From Ruminococcaceae bacterium UBA3323 (lineage in GTDB: Bacteria > Bacillota > Clostridia > Oscillospirales > Acutalibacteraceae), in contig DESD01000020.1 in NCBI GenBank assembly GCA_002361935.1, positions 1 through 27,483 on the forward strand: a stretch of 27,483 nt of DNA, read 5' to 3'. The notes under the pieces were generated by a model. That model worked only from the letters and a program-made list of their open reading frames with translations. It searched no databases and was not told the DNA's origin. Each line of letters starts with the position of its first letter. Position 1 is the first letter of the stretch. A program made the position numbers and the translations under genes. Below, one piece after another: positions 1-8,396 of this stretch.

Positions 1-25
1 GCTCTCCCAGCTGAGCTATGCTCCC
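1..25 (-). tRNA. Partial tRNA gene, 5' half of acceptor and D arm (probably tRNA-Val)
   Basis: Read on the minus strand, the first 25 bases give a canonical tRNA 5' end: acceptor strand GGGAGCA, TA at positions 8-9, D stem GCTC, an AGCTGGGA loop and closing GAGC. The window ends before the anticodon, so the isotype cannot be read. The GGGAGC start resembles clostridial tRNA-Val, but that is an inference. A consensus promoter lies just upstream. Confidence 0.85.
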
Positions 26-51
26 GTTCATTGCTAACCGCAACGCTGATT

Positions 52-80
52 ATAATACTATATCTTGAAATAAATGTCAA
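52..80 (-). promoter_or_regulatory. Sigma-A promoter of the tRNA gene
   Basis: On the minus strand a perfect -35 TTGACA (75-80) is followed by a 17-base spacer and -10 TATTAT (52-57). Predicted initiation near 45 would give a leader of about 20 bases before the mature tRNA end at 25. It lies directly downstream of the hslO stop, and I see no GC-rich terminator between hslO and this promoter. Confidence 0.8.
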
Positions 81-98
81 TACTTTTTTTAAATTTTT

Positions 99-977
99 TT
101 AAAGAGAATTCTCTATTAAAGAATTTATGTCTTCAGAATTGAAAATATACACCTTATCGCAAAAATGGCATTCAACTTTTGTGTCTTCGCCGCTTTCCGC
201 CATATCCTTTAAGGCTTCTTTTCCCGTTGAAATAAGTGCTGCCTCAACCCTCTTTCTTGAACAGTTGCACTTGTAGGCAGCAGTGCTTTCATCAAGCTTA
301 TCAATTTTCAACTCTTTTAATGCTCTTTTGGCAATATCATCTGCCGTCATACCGCCTGAAAGCATCTGGGTTACCGATGGTATATCCTCCAATGATTTTT
401 CAATAGCACTTATGGTTTCTTCGGGGCATCCGGGAAGAAGCTGAATCAGAAATCCGCCGGCGCAATTTACAGTTAAATCCGGATTAACAAGTACACCTAA
501 TGCACAGACAGACGGTGTCTGTTCGGAAACGGCAAAATAATTGGTTATATCTTCAGCTATTTCTCCGCTTACAATTTCGGTTGTTCCGATAAACGGTTCT
601 TTGAGGCCGATATCCTTCATAACATAAAGATAACCGCTGGTTCCTACAGCTCCCCTTACGTCAAGTTTACCCTTATCATTTAAAGGAATTTCAACAATTT
701 TATTCTGAACATATCCTCTTGCGTTTCCGTCACTGTCTGAAACAGCAATCAATGAGCCTGCAGGTCCGTCGCCATTTAGTCTTAAGGTTACACTGTCATC
801 CTTTCCCTTCAGCATAACCCCCATCATTGAGGAGGCTGTCAGAAGTCTGCCGAGTGCAGCCGTAACCACAGCAGAGGGTTTATGAATTTCCTCCATTCTT
901 TTAACAATATCCGTTGTATCGGCGCAAACAATAAATGCGCTTCCGTCTTCCGTAATATATCTTACAATATTTCCCAT
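99..977 (-). CDS. hslO: Hsp33 redox-regulated holdase chaperone
   Basis: Hsp33 is a cytoplasmic holdase switched on by oxidative unfolding. The 292-residue product has the N-terminal Hsp33 fold (MGNIVRYITEDGSAF start) and the C-terminal zinc switch as CNC (Cys237, Cys239) and CHFC (Cys270, Cys273), the CxC-x(27-32)-CxxC pattern of the family. All four redox cysteines are present. An ATG three codons upstream (986) would sit almost on top of the AAAGGA ribosome binding site, so I prefer the ATG at 977, about 10 bases after it. The upstream methyltransferase gene stops at 983, so the two genes are nearly contiguous and probably co-transcribed with yerC. It is the last gene of that operon before the tRNA promoter. 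Confidence 0.95.
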   Translation of the reverse strand: MGNIVRYITEDGSAFIVCADTTDIVKRMEEIHKPSAVVTAALGRLLTASSMMGVMLKGKDDSVTLRLNGDGPAGSLIAVSDSDGNARGYVQNKIVEIPLNDKGKLDVRGAVGTSGYLYVMKDIGLKEPFIGTTEIVSGEIAEDITNYFAVSEQTPSVCALGVLVNPDLTVNCAGGFLIQLLPGCPEETISAIEKSLEDIPSVTQMLSGGMTADDIAKRALKELKIDKLDESTAAYKCNCSRKRVEAALISTGKEALKDMAESGEDTKVECHFCDKVYIFNSEDINSLIENSL

Positions 978-982
978 AATTA

Positions 983-1708
983 TCATTTCCTTTTACAAAC
1001 AAAATAAAGCCGTTCAGAATCCGTTTTCGGTTTATCCATTGATAAATCATCATAGATTCCCAAAATCTCAAAATAGGGCTCCAAAGCGGCTGATAAAGCC
1101 TCTGTTTCAAAGGCTGTTTCAATAAACTCTTCAGAATACCTGTCATAGTTTTTTCCGTTATAAACAAAGAAATCCAGTATTATTCTTATTGAATAATCAT
1201 CAATGCGTTCATTATCCCAAGAAAGAAAATAGTTTTCTTCGTCAAAAACGAAGCTGTTATCAGCAAGAATGTTTTTGTGCTTATGAACGGTGTTTACATC
1301 AAAAACAAAAATGCCGTTTTCATTCAATGCATTATACACACATTCAAATGTTTTCTCTGCTTCTTTTAAACTGCTTAAATGGTTTATACTGTCTAAACAG
1401 CATACACAGGCATCCACAGGCTCTGTAAGGCTGAAATTCTGCATTTCAGCCTTAATGAATGGAATTGTCCCCTTGCCCTTGTTATCAGCTGCAGAAAGCA
1501 TTTCACTGCTTAAATCAATTCCGATAACCTGATATCCCTTTTCCTTGAAAAGCAGACTCATTGTTCCTGTTCCGCATGCCAGGTCCAGCAGAGATGCGTT
1601 TTCGGGAATACCTGATTTATTAAAAAAGCCAGAAATGTAATCACTTCTGACTTTATAATCAACATTTTCAGTTAATTCATCATAATGAAGAGCAAAATAA
1701 TTATACAT
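983..1708 (-). CDS. Class I SAM-dependent methyltransferase, substrate unknown
   Basis: The 241-residue product has a Rossmann methyltransferase core. Motif I is LDLACGTGT (residues 41-49), and the acidic end of strand beta-2 is IDLSSEM (64-70), followed by a post-motif CCLDSINHL region. There is no signal peptide or membrane segment, so it is probably cytoplasmic. It begins with an ATG 9 bases after AAAGG and overlaps the end of yerC by 8 bases (ATGTATAA). Its own stop lies 5 bases before the preferred hslO start. The tight packing makes a yerC-methyltransferase-hslO operon likely. The substrate (protein, RNA or small molecule) cannot be judged from sequence, and no specific family residues beyond SAM binding are recognised. 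Confidence 0.88.
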   Translation of the reverse strand: MYNYFALHYDELTENVDYKVRSDYISGFFNKSGIPENASLLDLACGTGTMSLLFKEKGYQVIGIDLSSEMLSAADNKGKGTIPFIKAEMQNFSLTEPVDACVCCLDSINHLSSLKEAEKTFECVYNALNENGIFVFDVNTVHKHKNILADNSFVFDEENYFLSWDNERIDDYSIRIILDFFVYNGKNYDRYSEEFIETAFETEALSAALEPYFEILGIYDDLSMDKPKTDSERLYFVCKRK

Positions 1709-2000
1709 CTTCGTTTGCCTTTAATCTTTCAAAAATCTTATCATAGCCGTCGCAGCCGTATTGCAGGCTTCTGTTTACCCTGCTGATTGTTGCAGTTGAA
1801 GCACCTGTTTCATTGACTATATCGGTATAAACAGATTTTTCGGAAAGCATCTTTGCAACAACAATACGCTGACTTAATGATCTTAATTCCTGAACAGTGC
1901 ATAAATCTTCAAAAAAGTCATAACATTCGTCTATATCCTCTAATTGAAGAATTGCTTTAAAAAGAAATTCAAGATTTTTGTCGTCCCTTTTAAGCGGCAT
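1701..2000 (-). CDS. yerC: YerC/YecD TrpR-family DNA-binding protein
   Basis: This 99-residue protein belongs to the TrpR-like YerC/YecD family of small helical DNA-binding proteins common in Bacillota. Residues about 58-79 form the helix-turn-helix (YTDIVNETGASTATISRVNR), and residues 35-50 (VQELRSLSQRIVVAKML) match the helical dimer region of TrpR-type proteins. In this family no tryptophan binding is established, so the target and effector are unknown. GAGGTG sits 5 bases before the chosen ATG. It is the first gene of a three-gene operon with a methyltransferase and hslO and has its own promoter, so autoregulation is possible but not shown. Confidence 0.9.
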   Translation of the reverse strand: MPLKRDDKNLEFLFKAILQLEDIDECYDFFEDLCTVQELRSLSQRIVVAKMLSEKSVYTDIVNETGASTATISRVNRSLQYGCDGYDKIFERLKANEDV

Positions 2001-2028
2001 ATCATCACCTCGCTGAAATAGTATTATT

Positions 2029-2057
2029 ATTTTAACACATTAAAGCTTGAAAGTAAA
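2029..2057 (-). promoter_or_regulatory. Probable promoter of yerC-methyltransferase-hslO
   Basis: On the minus strand TTTACT (2052-2057) is followed by a 17-base spacer and TAAAAT (2029-2034), preceded by TGT as an extended -10. It lies between the lysA terminator and the yerC start, where a new transcription unit is expected. Confidence 0.6.
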
Positions 2058-2060
2058 GAA

Positions 2061-2090
2061 AAAACCCCGAAAATATTCGGGGTTTTAAAA
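2061..2090 (-). terminator. Rho-independent terminator after lysA
   Basis: A CCCCGAA/TTCGGGG-type hairpin has A-rich and T-rich flanks. On the minus strand the stem is followed by TTTTTT, starting about 10 bases after the lysA stop. The flanking A run means it could also work on the plus strand, but nothing is transcribed toward it there. Confidence 0.85.
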
Positions 2091-2099
2091 ATAAGTTTA

Positions 2100-3377
2100 T
2101 TAATCACTGATTAAATCATTATATAAATCAAAACAGTCAAAAGTAGCAAAATAATCCTTTGGCGTTTCAGCTCTTCTGATAAGCTTTGCCGTGCCGTCCT
2201 TCTGCAAAAGAATTTCTGCAGATCTTAATTTGCCGTTATAGTTATAACCCATTGAATAGCCATGTGCACCTGCATCGTGAATGTAAATAATATCACCGAT
2301 TTCAATTTCAGGAAGTATTCTGTCTATAGCAAACTTATCACAGTTTTCGCAAAGTGAACCTGTTATGTCATATTTGCAGTTTGCTTTATTTTCTTCCTTA
2401 CCGAGAACCGTGATATGATGATATGAACCGTAAATTGCAGGGCGCATAAGATTTGCAGCGCAGGCATCCACGCCGATATATTCTTTATGTGTATGCTTTT
2501 CATTGATTGCTGTTGTTACAAGTGCACCGTAAGGACCCAACATAAATCTGCCCATTTCGGTGTAAATCGCAACATCATCCATTCCGGCAGGGTCGAATAC
2601 CTCATCATATACCTTATGAACACCTTCACCGATTTTCAGAATATCATTCGGTTCCTGATCAGGTGTATAAGGAATTCCGACACCGCCAGAAAGATTGATG
2701 AAGGATATATTTACATCAAGCTTATTTCTTAAATCAACTGCAAGTTCAAATAAAATCTTTGCAAGCATCGGATAATATTCATTTGTAACCGTATTTGAAC
2801 AAAGGAATGAATGAATTCCGAATTCCTCTACACCCTTTTCTTTCATAATACGGAATGCTTCATAAAGCTGTTCGGTTGTCATGCCGTATTTAGCATCACC
2901 GGGGTTGTCCATAATACCATTGGAAATTTTGAACACACCGCCCGGATTATAACGGCAGCTCATTTTTTTCGGAAGTCTGCCGCAGGCTTTCTCTACTGCT
3001 TCAATATGCGTAATATCGTCTAAATTAATAATTCCGCCTAATTCATTGCAATATTTGAATTCATCAATAGGTGTATCGTTTGATGAAAACATAATATCAT
3101 CGCCAACTGCACCGATTGCTTTAGAAAGCATAAGCTCCGGTTTTGAAGAACAATCACAGCCGCAGCCGTATTCACGAAGAATATTTATTAAGAACGGATT
3201 CGGAGTAGCCTTAACTGCAAAATACTCTTTAAAGCCTTTATTCCACGAAAACGCTTTTTTTACATTTTCTGCGTTTTTTCTTATACCTGCTTCATCATAA
3301 ATGTGAAAAGGTGTTGGAAATTCCTTAATTATTTCCTCTGCTTTTTCCTTGGTAAGGAATGGTTTTTTTGTGTTCAT
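2100..3377 (-). CDS. lysA: Diaminopimelate decarboxylase family protein (divergent clostridial type)
   Basis: This is a PLP enzyme of the alanine racemase-fold group IV decarboxylases, expected to convert meso-diaminopimelate to L-lysine. The 425-residue product carries the PLP lysine in EYFAVKATPNP (Lys56), a phosphate-loop glycine run LSGGVGIPY, and the SLCENCDKFA motif with its substrate-site cysteine. The C-terminal DAGAHGYSMGYNYNG replaces the usual DAGAYG..SNYN. The family EPGR motif reads EMGR here. These differences fit a divergent LysA subgroup that I recall from Clostridia, so DAP specificity is likely but not proven. It follows ysxC by 12 bases with TAGGAGG 8 bases before the ATG, ends the lon-ysxC-lysA unit, and is closed by a strong terminator. 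Confidence 0.85.
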   Translation of the reverse strand: MNTKKPFLTKEKAEEIIKEFPTPFHIYDEAGIRKNAENVKKAFSWNKGFKEYFAVKATPNPFLINILREYGCGCDCSSKPELMLSKAIGAVGDDIMFSSNDTPIDEFKYCNELGGIINLDDITHIEAVEKACGRLPKKMSCRYNPGGVFKISNGIMDNPGDAKYGMTTEQLYEAFRIMKEKGVEEFGIHSFLCSNTVTNEYYPMLAKILFELAVDLRNKLDVNISFINLSGGVGIPYTPDQEPNDILKIGEGVHKVYDEVFDPAGMDDVAIYTEMGRFMLGPYGALVTTAINEKHTHKEYIGVDACAANLMRPAIYGSYHHITVLGKEENKANCKYDITGSLCENCDKFAIDRILPEIEIGDIIYIHDAGAHGYSMGYNYNGKLRSAEILLQKDGTAKLIRRAETPKDYFATFDCFDLYNDLISD

Positions 3378-3389
3378 ATTTATATCCTC

Positions 3390-3971
3390 CTACATCTCAA
3401 GAGCATTTTCAATAAGCCTTTTAATTTCATCAACGCCCTGCCCTGTTACCGAAGAAAATGGAATCACAGGATATTCAGGGTTATTCAATTCTGTTATAAT
3501 GGATTGTTCCCGTAAAGCATATTCTTTCTTTTTTAGCTTATCAGCCTTTGTTAATACAACGATGAACGGAATGTTCATTTGTTCAAGAAAGGATATCATG
3601 GAATAATCATCGGCCGTTGGTTTATGTCTCATATCAATAAGCTGAACTACAAGATTTATGTGTCTGCCACTTTGAAAATATCCCTCCATCAGTTCGCCGA
3701 AGCGATCTCTTTCCTGTTTGGATATTTTAGCATATCCGTAGCCCGGTAAATCAACAAACCGCTGACTGTCTACATTATAAAAATTAATTGTAACCGTTTT
3801 ACCGGGAACAGAGCTTACTCTTGCAAGATTTTTTCTGTTGAATAGCTTGTTTAAGAGAGAGCTTTTTCCAACGTTTGATCTGCCTGCAAAAGTGATTTCG
3901 GGTTTATCAGACATTGGAAGCTGCTGGGATATCCCGAATGATTTATCAAATTCTGCTTTATTAAAATTCAT
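3390..3971 (-). CDS. ysxC: Ribosome biogenesis GTP-binding protein YsxC/EngB
   Basis: A 193-residue TrmE-Era-EngA-EngB-type GTPase needed for late 50S subunit assembly. It has G1 GRSNVGKS (30-37), G2 Thr59 in PGKTVTINF, G3 DLPGYGYA (74-81) and G4 TKAD (141-144). Length is normal for the family. The gene starts 5 bases after the lon stop, and the ribosome binding site is poor and lies in the end of lon, so translation is probably coupled to lon. The lon-ysxC pairing is conserved in Bacillota. lysA follows closely. Confidence 0.95.
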   Translation of the reverse strand: MNFNKAEFDKSFGISQQLPMSDKPEITFAGRSNVGKSSLLNKLFNRKNLARVSSVPGKTVTINFYNVDSQRFVDLPGYGYAKISKQERDRFGELMEGYFQSGRHINLVVQLIDMRHKPTADDYSMISFLEQMNIPFIVVLTKADKLKKKEYALREQSIITELNNPEYPVIPFSSVTGQGVDEIKRLIENALEM

Positions 3972-3976
3972 AATTC

Positions 3977-6394
3977 TTACTGTGTAACGATTTCTCGTTT
4001 TGCTTTTGTGTTTTTATTGATTATTGTTTTAGCTTTTTCTTCTTTTGTTTTGCCAGCACTCGGCATATATTCAAGTGCATTTTCCATAACTTCGTCGAAA
4101 GTTGAAACAGGAACAAAGCGAACAGAGCTTTTAACTTCTTCTGAAATTTCCGCAAGATCCTTAATATTGTCATTTGGTATAATAACAGTTGTGCACCCGG
4201 CTTTATATGCAGCCATGCTTTTTTCTTTTAAACCGCCGATTGGAAGAGCCTTTCCTTTAAGGCTTATTTCCCCTGTCATTGCAATGTCTGCTTTAATCGG
4301 AATTCCGGTTAATTCGGAAACGATTGCCGTTGTGATGGCAAGTCCTGCAGATGGTCCGTCCTTTGGAACCGCAGCTTCTGGAGCGTGAATATGTATGTCT
4401 TTATTCTTATAAAAATCACAGTCAACACCATAATCAGCTGCTTTTGAACGTACAAAGGAAACGGCTGTTTTTGCACTTTCCCGCATAACATCACCCAGAT
4501 TGCCTGTTAATTCAATTTTACCGGTTCCGTATAAAGCAGATACCTCAATCGGAAGAAGTGTTCCGCCTACTTTTGTCCACGCAAGTCCGTTAACAGTTCC
4601 AACCAAGTTTGTTTTGCTTATTTTGTCCTGCCTGTATTTTTTAGGACCTAACAGCTCTTCAATATTCTTATCTGTTACCTTAAAGGATTTAATATCCGAT
4701 TCTAAAGCAACGGTTGCTTTTCTGCAGAGAGAGGCAATATTTTTTTCAAGATTTCGAACACCGGCTTCTGCAGTATAGCATTCAATTAAGCTGTAAACTG
4801 CATCATCGGAAATTCTAAATTCGTTCGCCTTAAGATTATGCTTTTTTAATTCTTTTTTTATAAGATAATCCTTTGCTATATGGAATTTTTCTTCTGCTGT
4901 ATATGAATTAAGTTCTATAACTTCCATTCTGTCAAAAAGCGGAGCAGCGATTGCAGAAACGTCATTTGCCGTAGTAATAAATAAAACCTTGCTTAAATCC
5001 ACTGGAAAGTCGATATAATGATCATTAAAACTAAAGTTTTGCTCAGGATCCAAAGCTTCAAGAAGTGCTGATGACGGATCGCCTTTATAATCATTACCGA
5101 CCTTGTCAATTTCATCAAGAAGAATAATCGGGTTCATTACCTTGCTTTTTATAACTGCGTCAACGATTCTTCCCGGCATTGCACCAATATACGTTTTTCT
5201 GTGACCTCTGATTTCAGCTTCATCGTGTACACCGCCAAGGGCAATACGAACATATTTTCTGTTCATACTTTTTGCAAGGCTTTTTACAATAGAAGTTTTG
5301 CCAACGCCGGGAGGCCCTGCAAGACAGATAATCTGACCGGTGAAATCCGGATTTCTTTTAAAAACAGCAAGTGATTCAATAATTCTTTCTTTAACCTTTT
5401 CCAAAGAATAGTGCTCTTTGTCAAGTATTTTTCTGCTTTTTTCAAGGTTTATTGAATCCTTGGTAAATTTGCCAAATGGAATTTCAAGACATTTATCAAG
5501 ATATCCTCTTACAACGGTTGCTTCATGGGAACCGCTCGGCATTTTAGAAAGCTTGCCGCATTCCTTTAAAAGCTTTTCTTTTATTTCTTCAGAACAGCCA
5601 AGCTTGTTGATTCTGTTTCTGTAAGCATCAGCCTCTTCAACAGGATTATCTCCGTCTCCAAGTGATTCGGAAATGACTTTTAATTCTTCCCGAAGATAAT
5701 ATTCACGCTGATTTTGGTCTATCGCATCCTGAACCTTATGTTGAATTTCAGCTTCAATTTCAAGTGTTGCATTTTCCTTTTTCAGAATAACAAAAAGCTT
5801 GGTTAATCTATCAAGTGTTTCAACAGCTTCCAGAATTTCCTGCTTTTCCTCATAATCAATAAATGAATTGGAGCAGATAAAGTCGCAGAGTTTTGCACCA
5901 TCGGTAATGGAAATAACATTTACCTTAACATCATTGCTGATTTTCGGAACAATGGATGCATATAGTTCAAATTCTTTCTTAATGGCTCTTATGTAAGCTT
6001 TATATTCGTCAGCATCTGTATAATCATCCGGATACAAAGCATCAATTGTTCCCATAATATACGGTTTAAATTGAGAGAAAGCAATTAAAGCACCTCTTTC
6101 ATTTCCCTCAACAACAACCCTTACATTATCTGAATTCGGAATTTTTATTAACTGTTTAATTGTGCAAATAACACCAACAGAATATAAATCGTCAATATTT
6201 GGTTCATCAACTGCAGCATCACGCTGGGTAACAAGAAATACCTTTTGATTATTGTTCATAGCGTGTTTTAAAGCAGATATACTCTTTTTTCTTCCCACAT
6301 CAAAATGGAGTACCATTTCGGGAAAAACTACAAGCCCTCTTAACGGAATTACGGGCATATTCATTAAATCGTTTATATATTCAAAATTTTCCAT
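3977..6394 (-). CDS. lon: ATP-dependent protease Lon
   Basis: Lon is the cytosolic AAA+ serine protease that removes misfolded and regulatory proteins. The 805-residue chain has the N-terminal LON substrate-binding domain (about 10-205) and a helical linker containing QREYYLREELKVI (229-241). The AAA+ module carries Walker A GPPGVGKTS (360-368) and Walker B ILLDEID (424-430). The C-terminal protease domain has Ser682 in PKDGPSAG and Lys725 in GGLKEK as the catalytic dyad, 43 residues apart as in known Lon proteins. The C-terminus adds a Lys-rich tail (about 781-805). GAGG lies a few bases before the ATG. Its own promoter is possible in the gap after the clpX terminator. I see no second, LonB-type gene. 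Confidence 0.97.
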   Translation of the reverse strand: MENFEYINDLMNMPVIPLRGLVVFPEMVLHFDVGRKKSISALKHAMNNNQKVFLVTQRDAAVDEPNIDDLYSVGVICTIKQLIKIPNSDNVRVVVEGNERGALIAFSQFKPYIMGTIDALYPDDYTDADEYKAYIRAIKKEFELYASIVPKISNDVKVNVISITDGAKLCDFICSNSFIDYEEKQEILEAVETLDRLTKLFVILKKENATLEIEAEIQHKVQDAIDQNQREYYLREELKVISESLGDGDNPVEEADAYRNRINKLGCSEEIKEKLLKECGKLSKMPSGSHEATVVRGYLDKCLEIPFGKFTKDSINLEKSRKILDKEHYSLEKVKERIIESLAVFKRNPDFTGQIICLAGPPGVGKTSIVKSLAKSMNRKYVRIALGGVHDEAEIRGHRKTYIGAMPGRIVDAVIKSKVMNPIILLDEIDKVGNDYKGDPSSALLEALDPEQNFSFNDHYIDFPVDLSKVLFITTANDVSAIAAPLFDRMEVIELNSYTAEEKFHIAKDYLIKKELKKHNLKANEFRISDDAVYSLIECYTAEAGVRNLEKNIASLCRKATVALESDIKSFKVTDKNIEELLGPKKYRQDKISKTNLVGTVNGLAWTKVGGTLLPIEVSALYGTGKIELTGNLGDVMRESAKTAVSFVRSKAADYGVDCDFYKNKDIHIHAPEAAVPKDGPSAGLAITTAIVSELTGIPIKADIAMTGEISLKGKALPIGGLKEKSMAAYKAGCTTVIIPNDNIKDLAEISEEVKSSVRFVPVSTFDEVMENALEYMPSAGKTKEEKAKTIINKNTKAKREIVTQ

Positions 6395-6423
6395 ACTATC
6401 CTCAACTAAAAATAATCGTTTGT

Positions 6424-6452
6424 ATTATATAATAATATATAAAAAAAAGCAA
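6424..6452 (-). promoter_or_regulatory. Possible promoter of lon-ysxC-lysA
   Basis: On the minus strand TATAAT (6424-6429) has a weak -35 TTGCTT (6447-6452) 17 bases upstream, which falls inside the clpX terminator stem. A promoter is expected here because clpX is followed by a terminator. No CIRCE or CtsR heptad repeat is evident. Confidence 0.4.
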
Positions 6453-6472
6453 GGTATCTAACCTTGCTTTTT
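6444..6472 (-). terminator. Rho-independent terminator after clpX
   Basis: A perfect 12-bp stem (6444-6455 with 6461-6472) has a 5-base loop and a run of eight T on the minus strand. It starts 6 bases after the clpX stop and closes the tig-clpP-clpX unit. Confidence 0.88.
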
Positions 6473-6477
6473 ATCAT

Positions 6478-7764
6478 TTATGCATTTTTTAGTGATGAAA
6501 TTGTTAAGTTTTTGGCTTCCTTTTTAGGATTTTTTAAAATTATCGGTTCTGCACCGTTTCTTACGCAATCCTCAGTAATAATAATTTTTTCAACTGTAGG
6601 TTCGCTCGGTATTTTATACATCAAATCGCTTAAAGCATTTTCAAGAACACTTCTTAAGCCTCTGGCTCCTGTTTTTCTTTCAAGAGTAATATCTGCTACC
6701 GCATTCAGTGCATCCTTTTTGAACTCAAGAATAACACCATCCATTTCAAAAAGCTTTGTATATTGCTTTAAAATAGAATTCTTTGGTTCAATCATGATTC
6801 TTACAAGAGCATCCTTATCAAGATTTTCAAGCACTGTGATTACAGGAATTCTGCCGATAAGCTCAGGAATCAGACCGTATTTAACCAAATCATGCTGAAC
6901 TGCTTTTTTCAGAATATCGGTTTCATCCACTTTCTTATCTTCAATATCAGCTCCGAATCCCATTGACTTAGAACCAACACGTTTTTGAATAATTTTATCA
7001 ATACCGTCAAAAGCGCCGCCGCAGATGAAAAGAATATTGGAAGTATCAATCTGAATGAATTCCTGCTGTGGGTGCTTTCTTCCTCCTCCGGGAGGAACAT
7101 TTGAAACAGTTCCTTCAAGGATTTTCAAAAGTGCCTGCTGAACACCCTCGCCGCTTACATCTCTGGTAATTGAACGGTTTTCTGATTTTCTTGAGATTTT
7201 ATCAATTTCATCAACATAGATTATTCCGTGCTGTGCCTTTTCTATATCAAAATCAGCAGCCTGAATTAATCTTAAAAGAATATTCTCAACATCTTCGCCT
7301 ACATAACCTGCTTCAGTTAATGTTGTGGCATCAGCAATAGCAAAAGGAACATTAAGAATTTTAGCCAATGTCTGAGCCAGCATGGTTTTGCCGACACCGG
7401 TTGGACCAAGCAGCAGAATATTACTTTTCTGAAGTTCCACATCATCGGATACATTTGAATAAATTCTTTTGTAATGATTATAAACAGCAACAGAAAGTGC
7501 TTTTTTTGCCTCATCCTGCCCTATTACATATTCATCAAGCTTTTTCTTAATTTCTTCAGGTTTGGGAAGAACAATATCCTCATCATTTTTATGAGCTGTT
7601 GTTCTGGCTGAAGGAACAGATTTTTCAATTAAATCATTGCAAAGATTAATACATTCATCACAAATAAAAACGCCGGGGCCCTCAATCAGCTTGTGAACCA
7701 TAGATTCTGATTTTCCGCAGAATGAACATCTTGCCATGTAATTTCTTTCATCGTCTCGTGCCAT
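6478..7764 (-). CDS. clpX: ATP-dependent Clp protease ATPase subunit ClpX
   Basis: ClpX is the hexameric unfoldase that feeds substrates into ClpP. The 428-residue chain has the N-terminal zinc-binding domain with Cys13, Cys16, Cys35 and Cys38 (CSFC...CDEC). The AAA+ module follows with Walker A GPTGVGKT (120-127), Walker B IIYVDEID (171-178), an RKH pore loop (209-211) and the sensor-2 GARGLRS region. GGAG is 6 bases before the ATG at 7764. clpP lies 20 bases upstream in the same direction and a strong terminator follows, so clpX ends the tig-clpP-clpX operon. Nothing is unusual about length or motifs. Confidence 0.97.
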   Translation of the reverse strand: MARDDERNYMARCSFCGKSESMVHKLIEGPGVFICDECINLCNDLIEKSVPSARTTAHKNDEDIVLPKPEEIKKKLDEYVIGQDEAKKALSVAVYNHYKRIYSNVSDDVELQKSNILLLGPTGVGKTMLAQTLAKILNVPFAIADATTLTEAGYVGEDVENILLRLIQAADFDIEKAQHGIIYVDEIDKISRKSENRSITRDVSGEGVQQALLKILEGTVSNVPPGGGRKHPQQEFIQIDTSNILFICGGAFDGIDKIIQKRVGSKSMGFGADIEDKKVDETDILKKAVQHDLVKYGLIPELIGRIPVITVLENLDKDALVRIMIEPKNSILKQYTKLFEMDGVILEFKKDALNAVADITLERKTGARGLRSVLENALSDLMYKIPSEPTVEKIIITEDCVRNGAEPIILKNPKKEAKNLTISSLKNA

Positions 7765-7784
7765 AAAAAACTCCGTTTTGAGAA

Positions 7785-8375
7785 TTATCTTTTATCAATT
7801 ACTTTGTCTACAAGACCATACTCAAGAGCTTCATTAGCTGTAAGCCAGTTATCTCTGTCTGTATCTCTTGCAAGCTCTTCAACAGTTTTGCCGCAGTTTT
7901 CAGCAAGTATGCGGTTTAATCTTTCTTTAGTCTGCACTAAGTTCTTTGCTGCAATTTCGATATCTGTTGTTTGGCCGGTTAAACCATGGCCGCCGATAAG
8001 AGGCTGATGAATTAAAATTGAGCTGTTCGGAAGAGCAATACGCTTACCCTTAGTTCCGCTGGAAAGAAGAAATGCACCCATTGAAGCAGCCATACCAACA
8101 CAAATCGTAGATACATCACACTTAATGTACTGCATTGTGTCATAAATAGCTAAGCCGTCTGTTACCGAACCGCCGGGAGAATTGATATATAAACTTATAT
8201 CCTTTTCACTGTCCTGCCCTTCAAGGAAAAGAAGCTGAGCTACAACAAGTGAAGCTGTCTGAGAGTTAACTTCGTCTGAAAGAACGATTATTCTGTCGTT
8301 TAAAAGACGGGAAAAGATATCCATTGAGCGCTCGCCGTTTCCTGTCTGCTCAACAACGTAAGGAACTAATGCCAT
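7785..8375 (-). CDS. clpP: ATP-dependent Clp protease proteolytic subunit ClpP
   Basis: ClpP forms the tetradecameric serine protease chamber partnered by ClpX and other Clp ATPases. The 196-residue product aligns with B. subtilis ClpP from the first residues. The catalytic triad is Ser98 (GMAASMGAF), His123 (LIHQP) and Asp175 (DTDRDNW). It has a short insertion, about three residues, after His123 (PLIGGHGLTGQ) compared with B. subtilis. It starts at ATG 8375 after AAAGGTAGTG. It lies between tig and clpX with gaps of about 20 bases on both sides. Confidence 0.97.
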   Translation of the reverse strand: MALVPYVVEQTGNGERSMDIFSRLLNDRIIVLSDEVNSQTASLVVAQLLFLEGQDSEKDISLYINSPGGSVTDGLAIYDTMQYIKCDVSTICVGMAASMGAFLLSSGTKGKRIALPNSSILIHQPLIGGHGLTGQTTDIEIAAKNLVQTKERLNRILAENCGKTVEELARDTDRDNWLTANEALEYGLVDKVIDKR

Positions 8376-8396
8376 AAAATCACTACCTTTAATAAA

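Noticed and set aside
4008..4388. Plus-strand open frame antisense to lon
   Set aside because: It lies wholly across the conserved protease domain of lon, has no ribosome binding site and resembles no protein family.
6464..6898. Plus-strand open frame antisense to clpX
   Set aside because: It overlaps the conserved clpX C-terminal coding region and the clpX terminator, and its composition fits a mirror frame.
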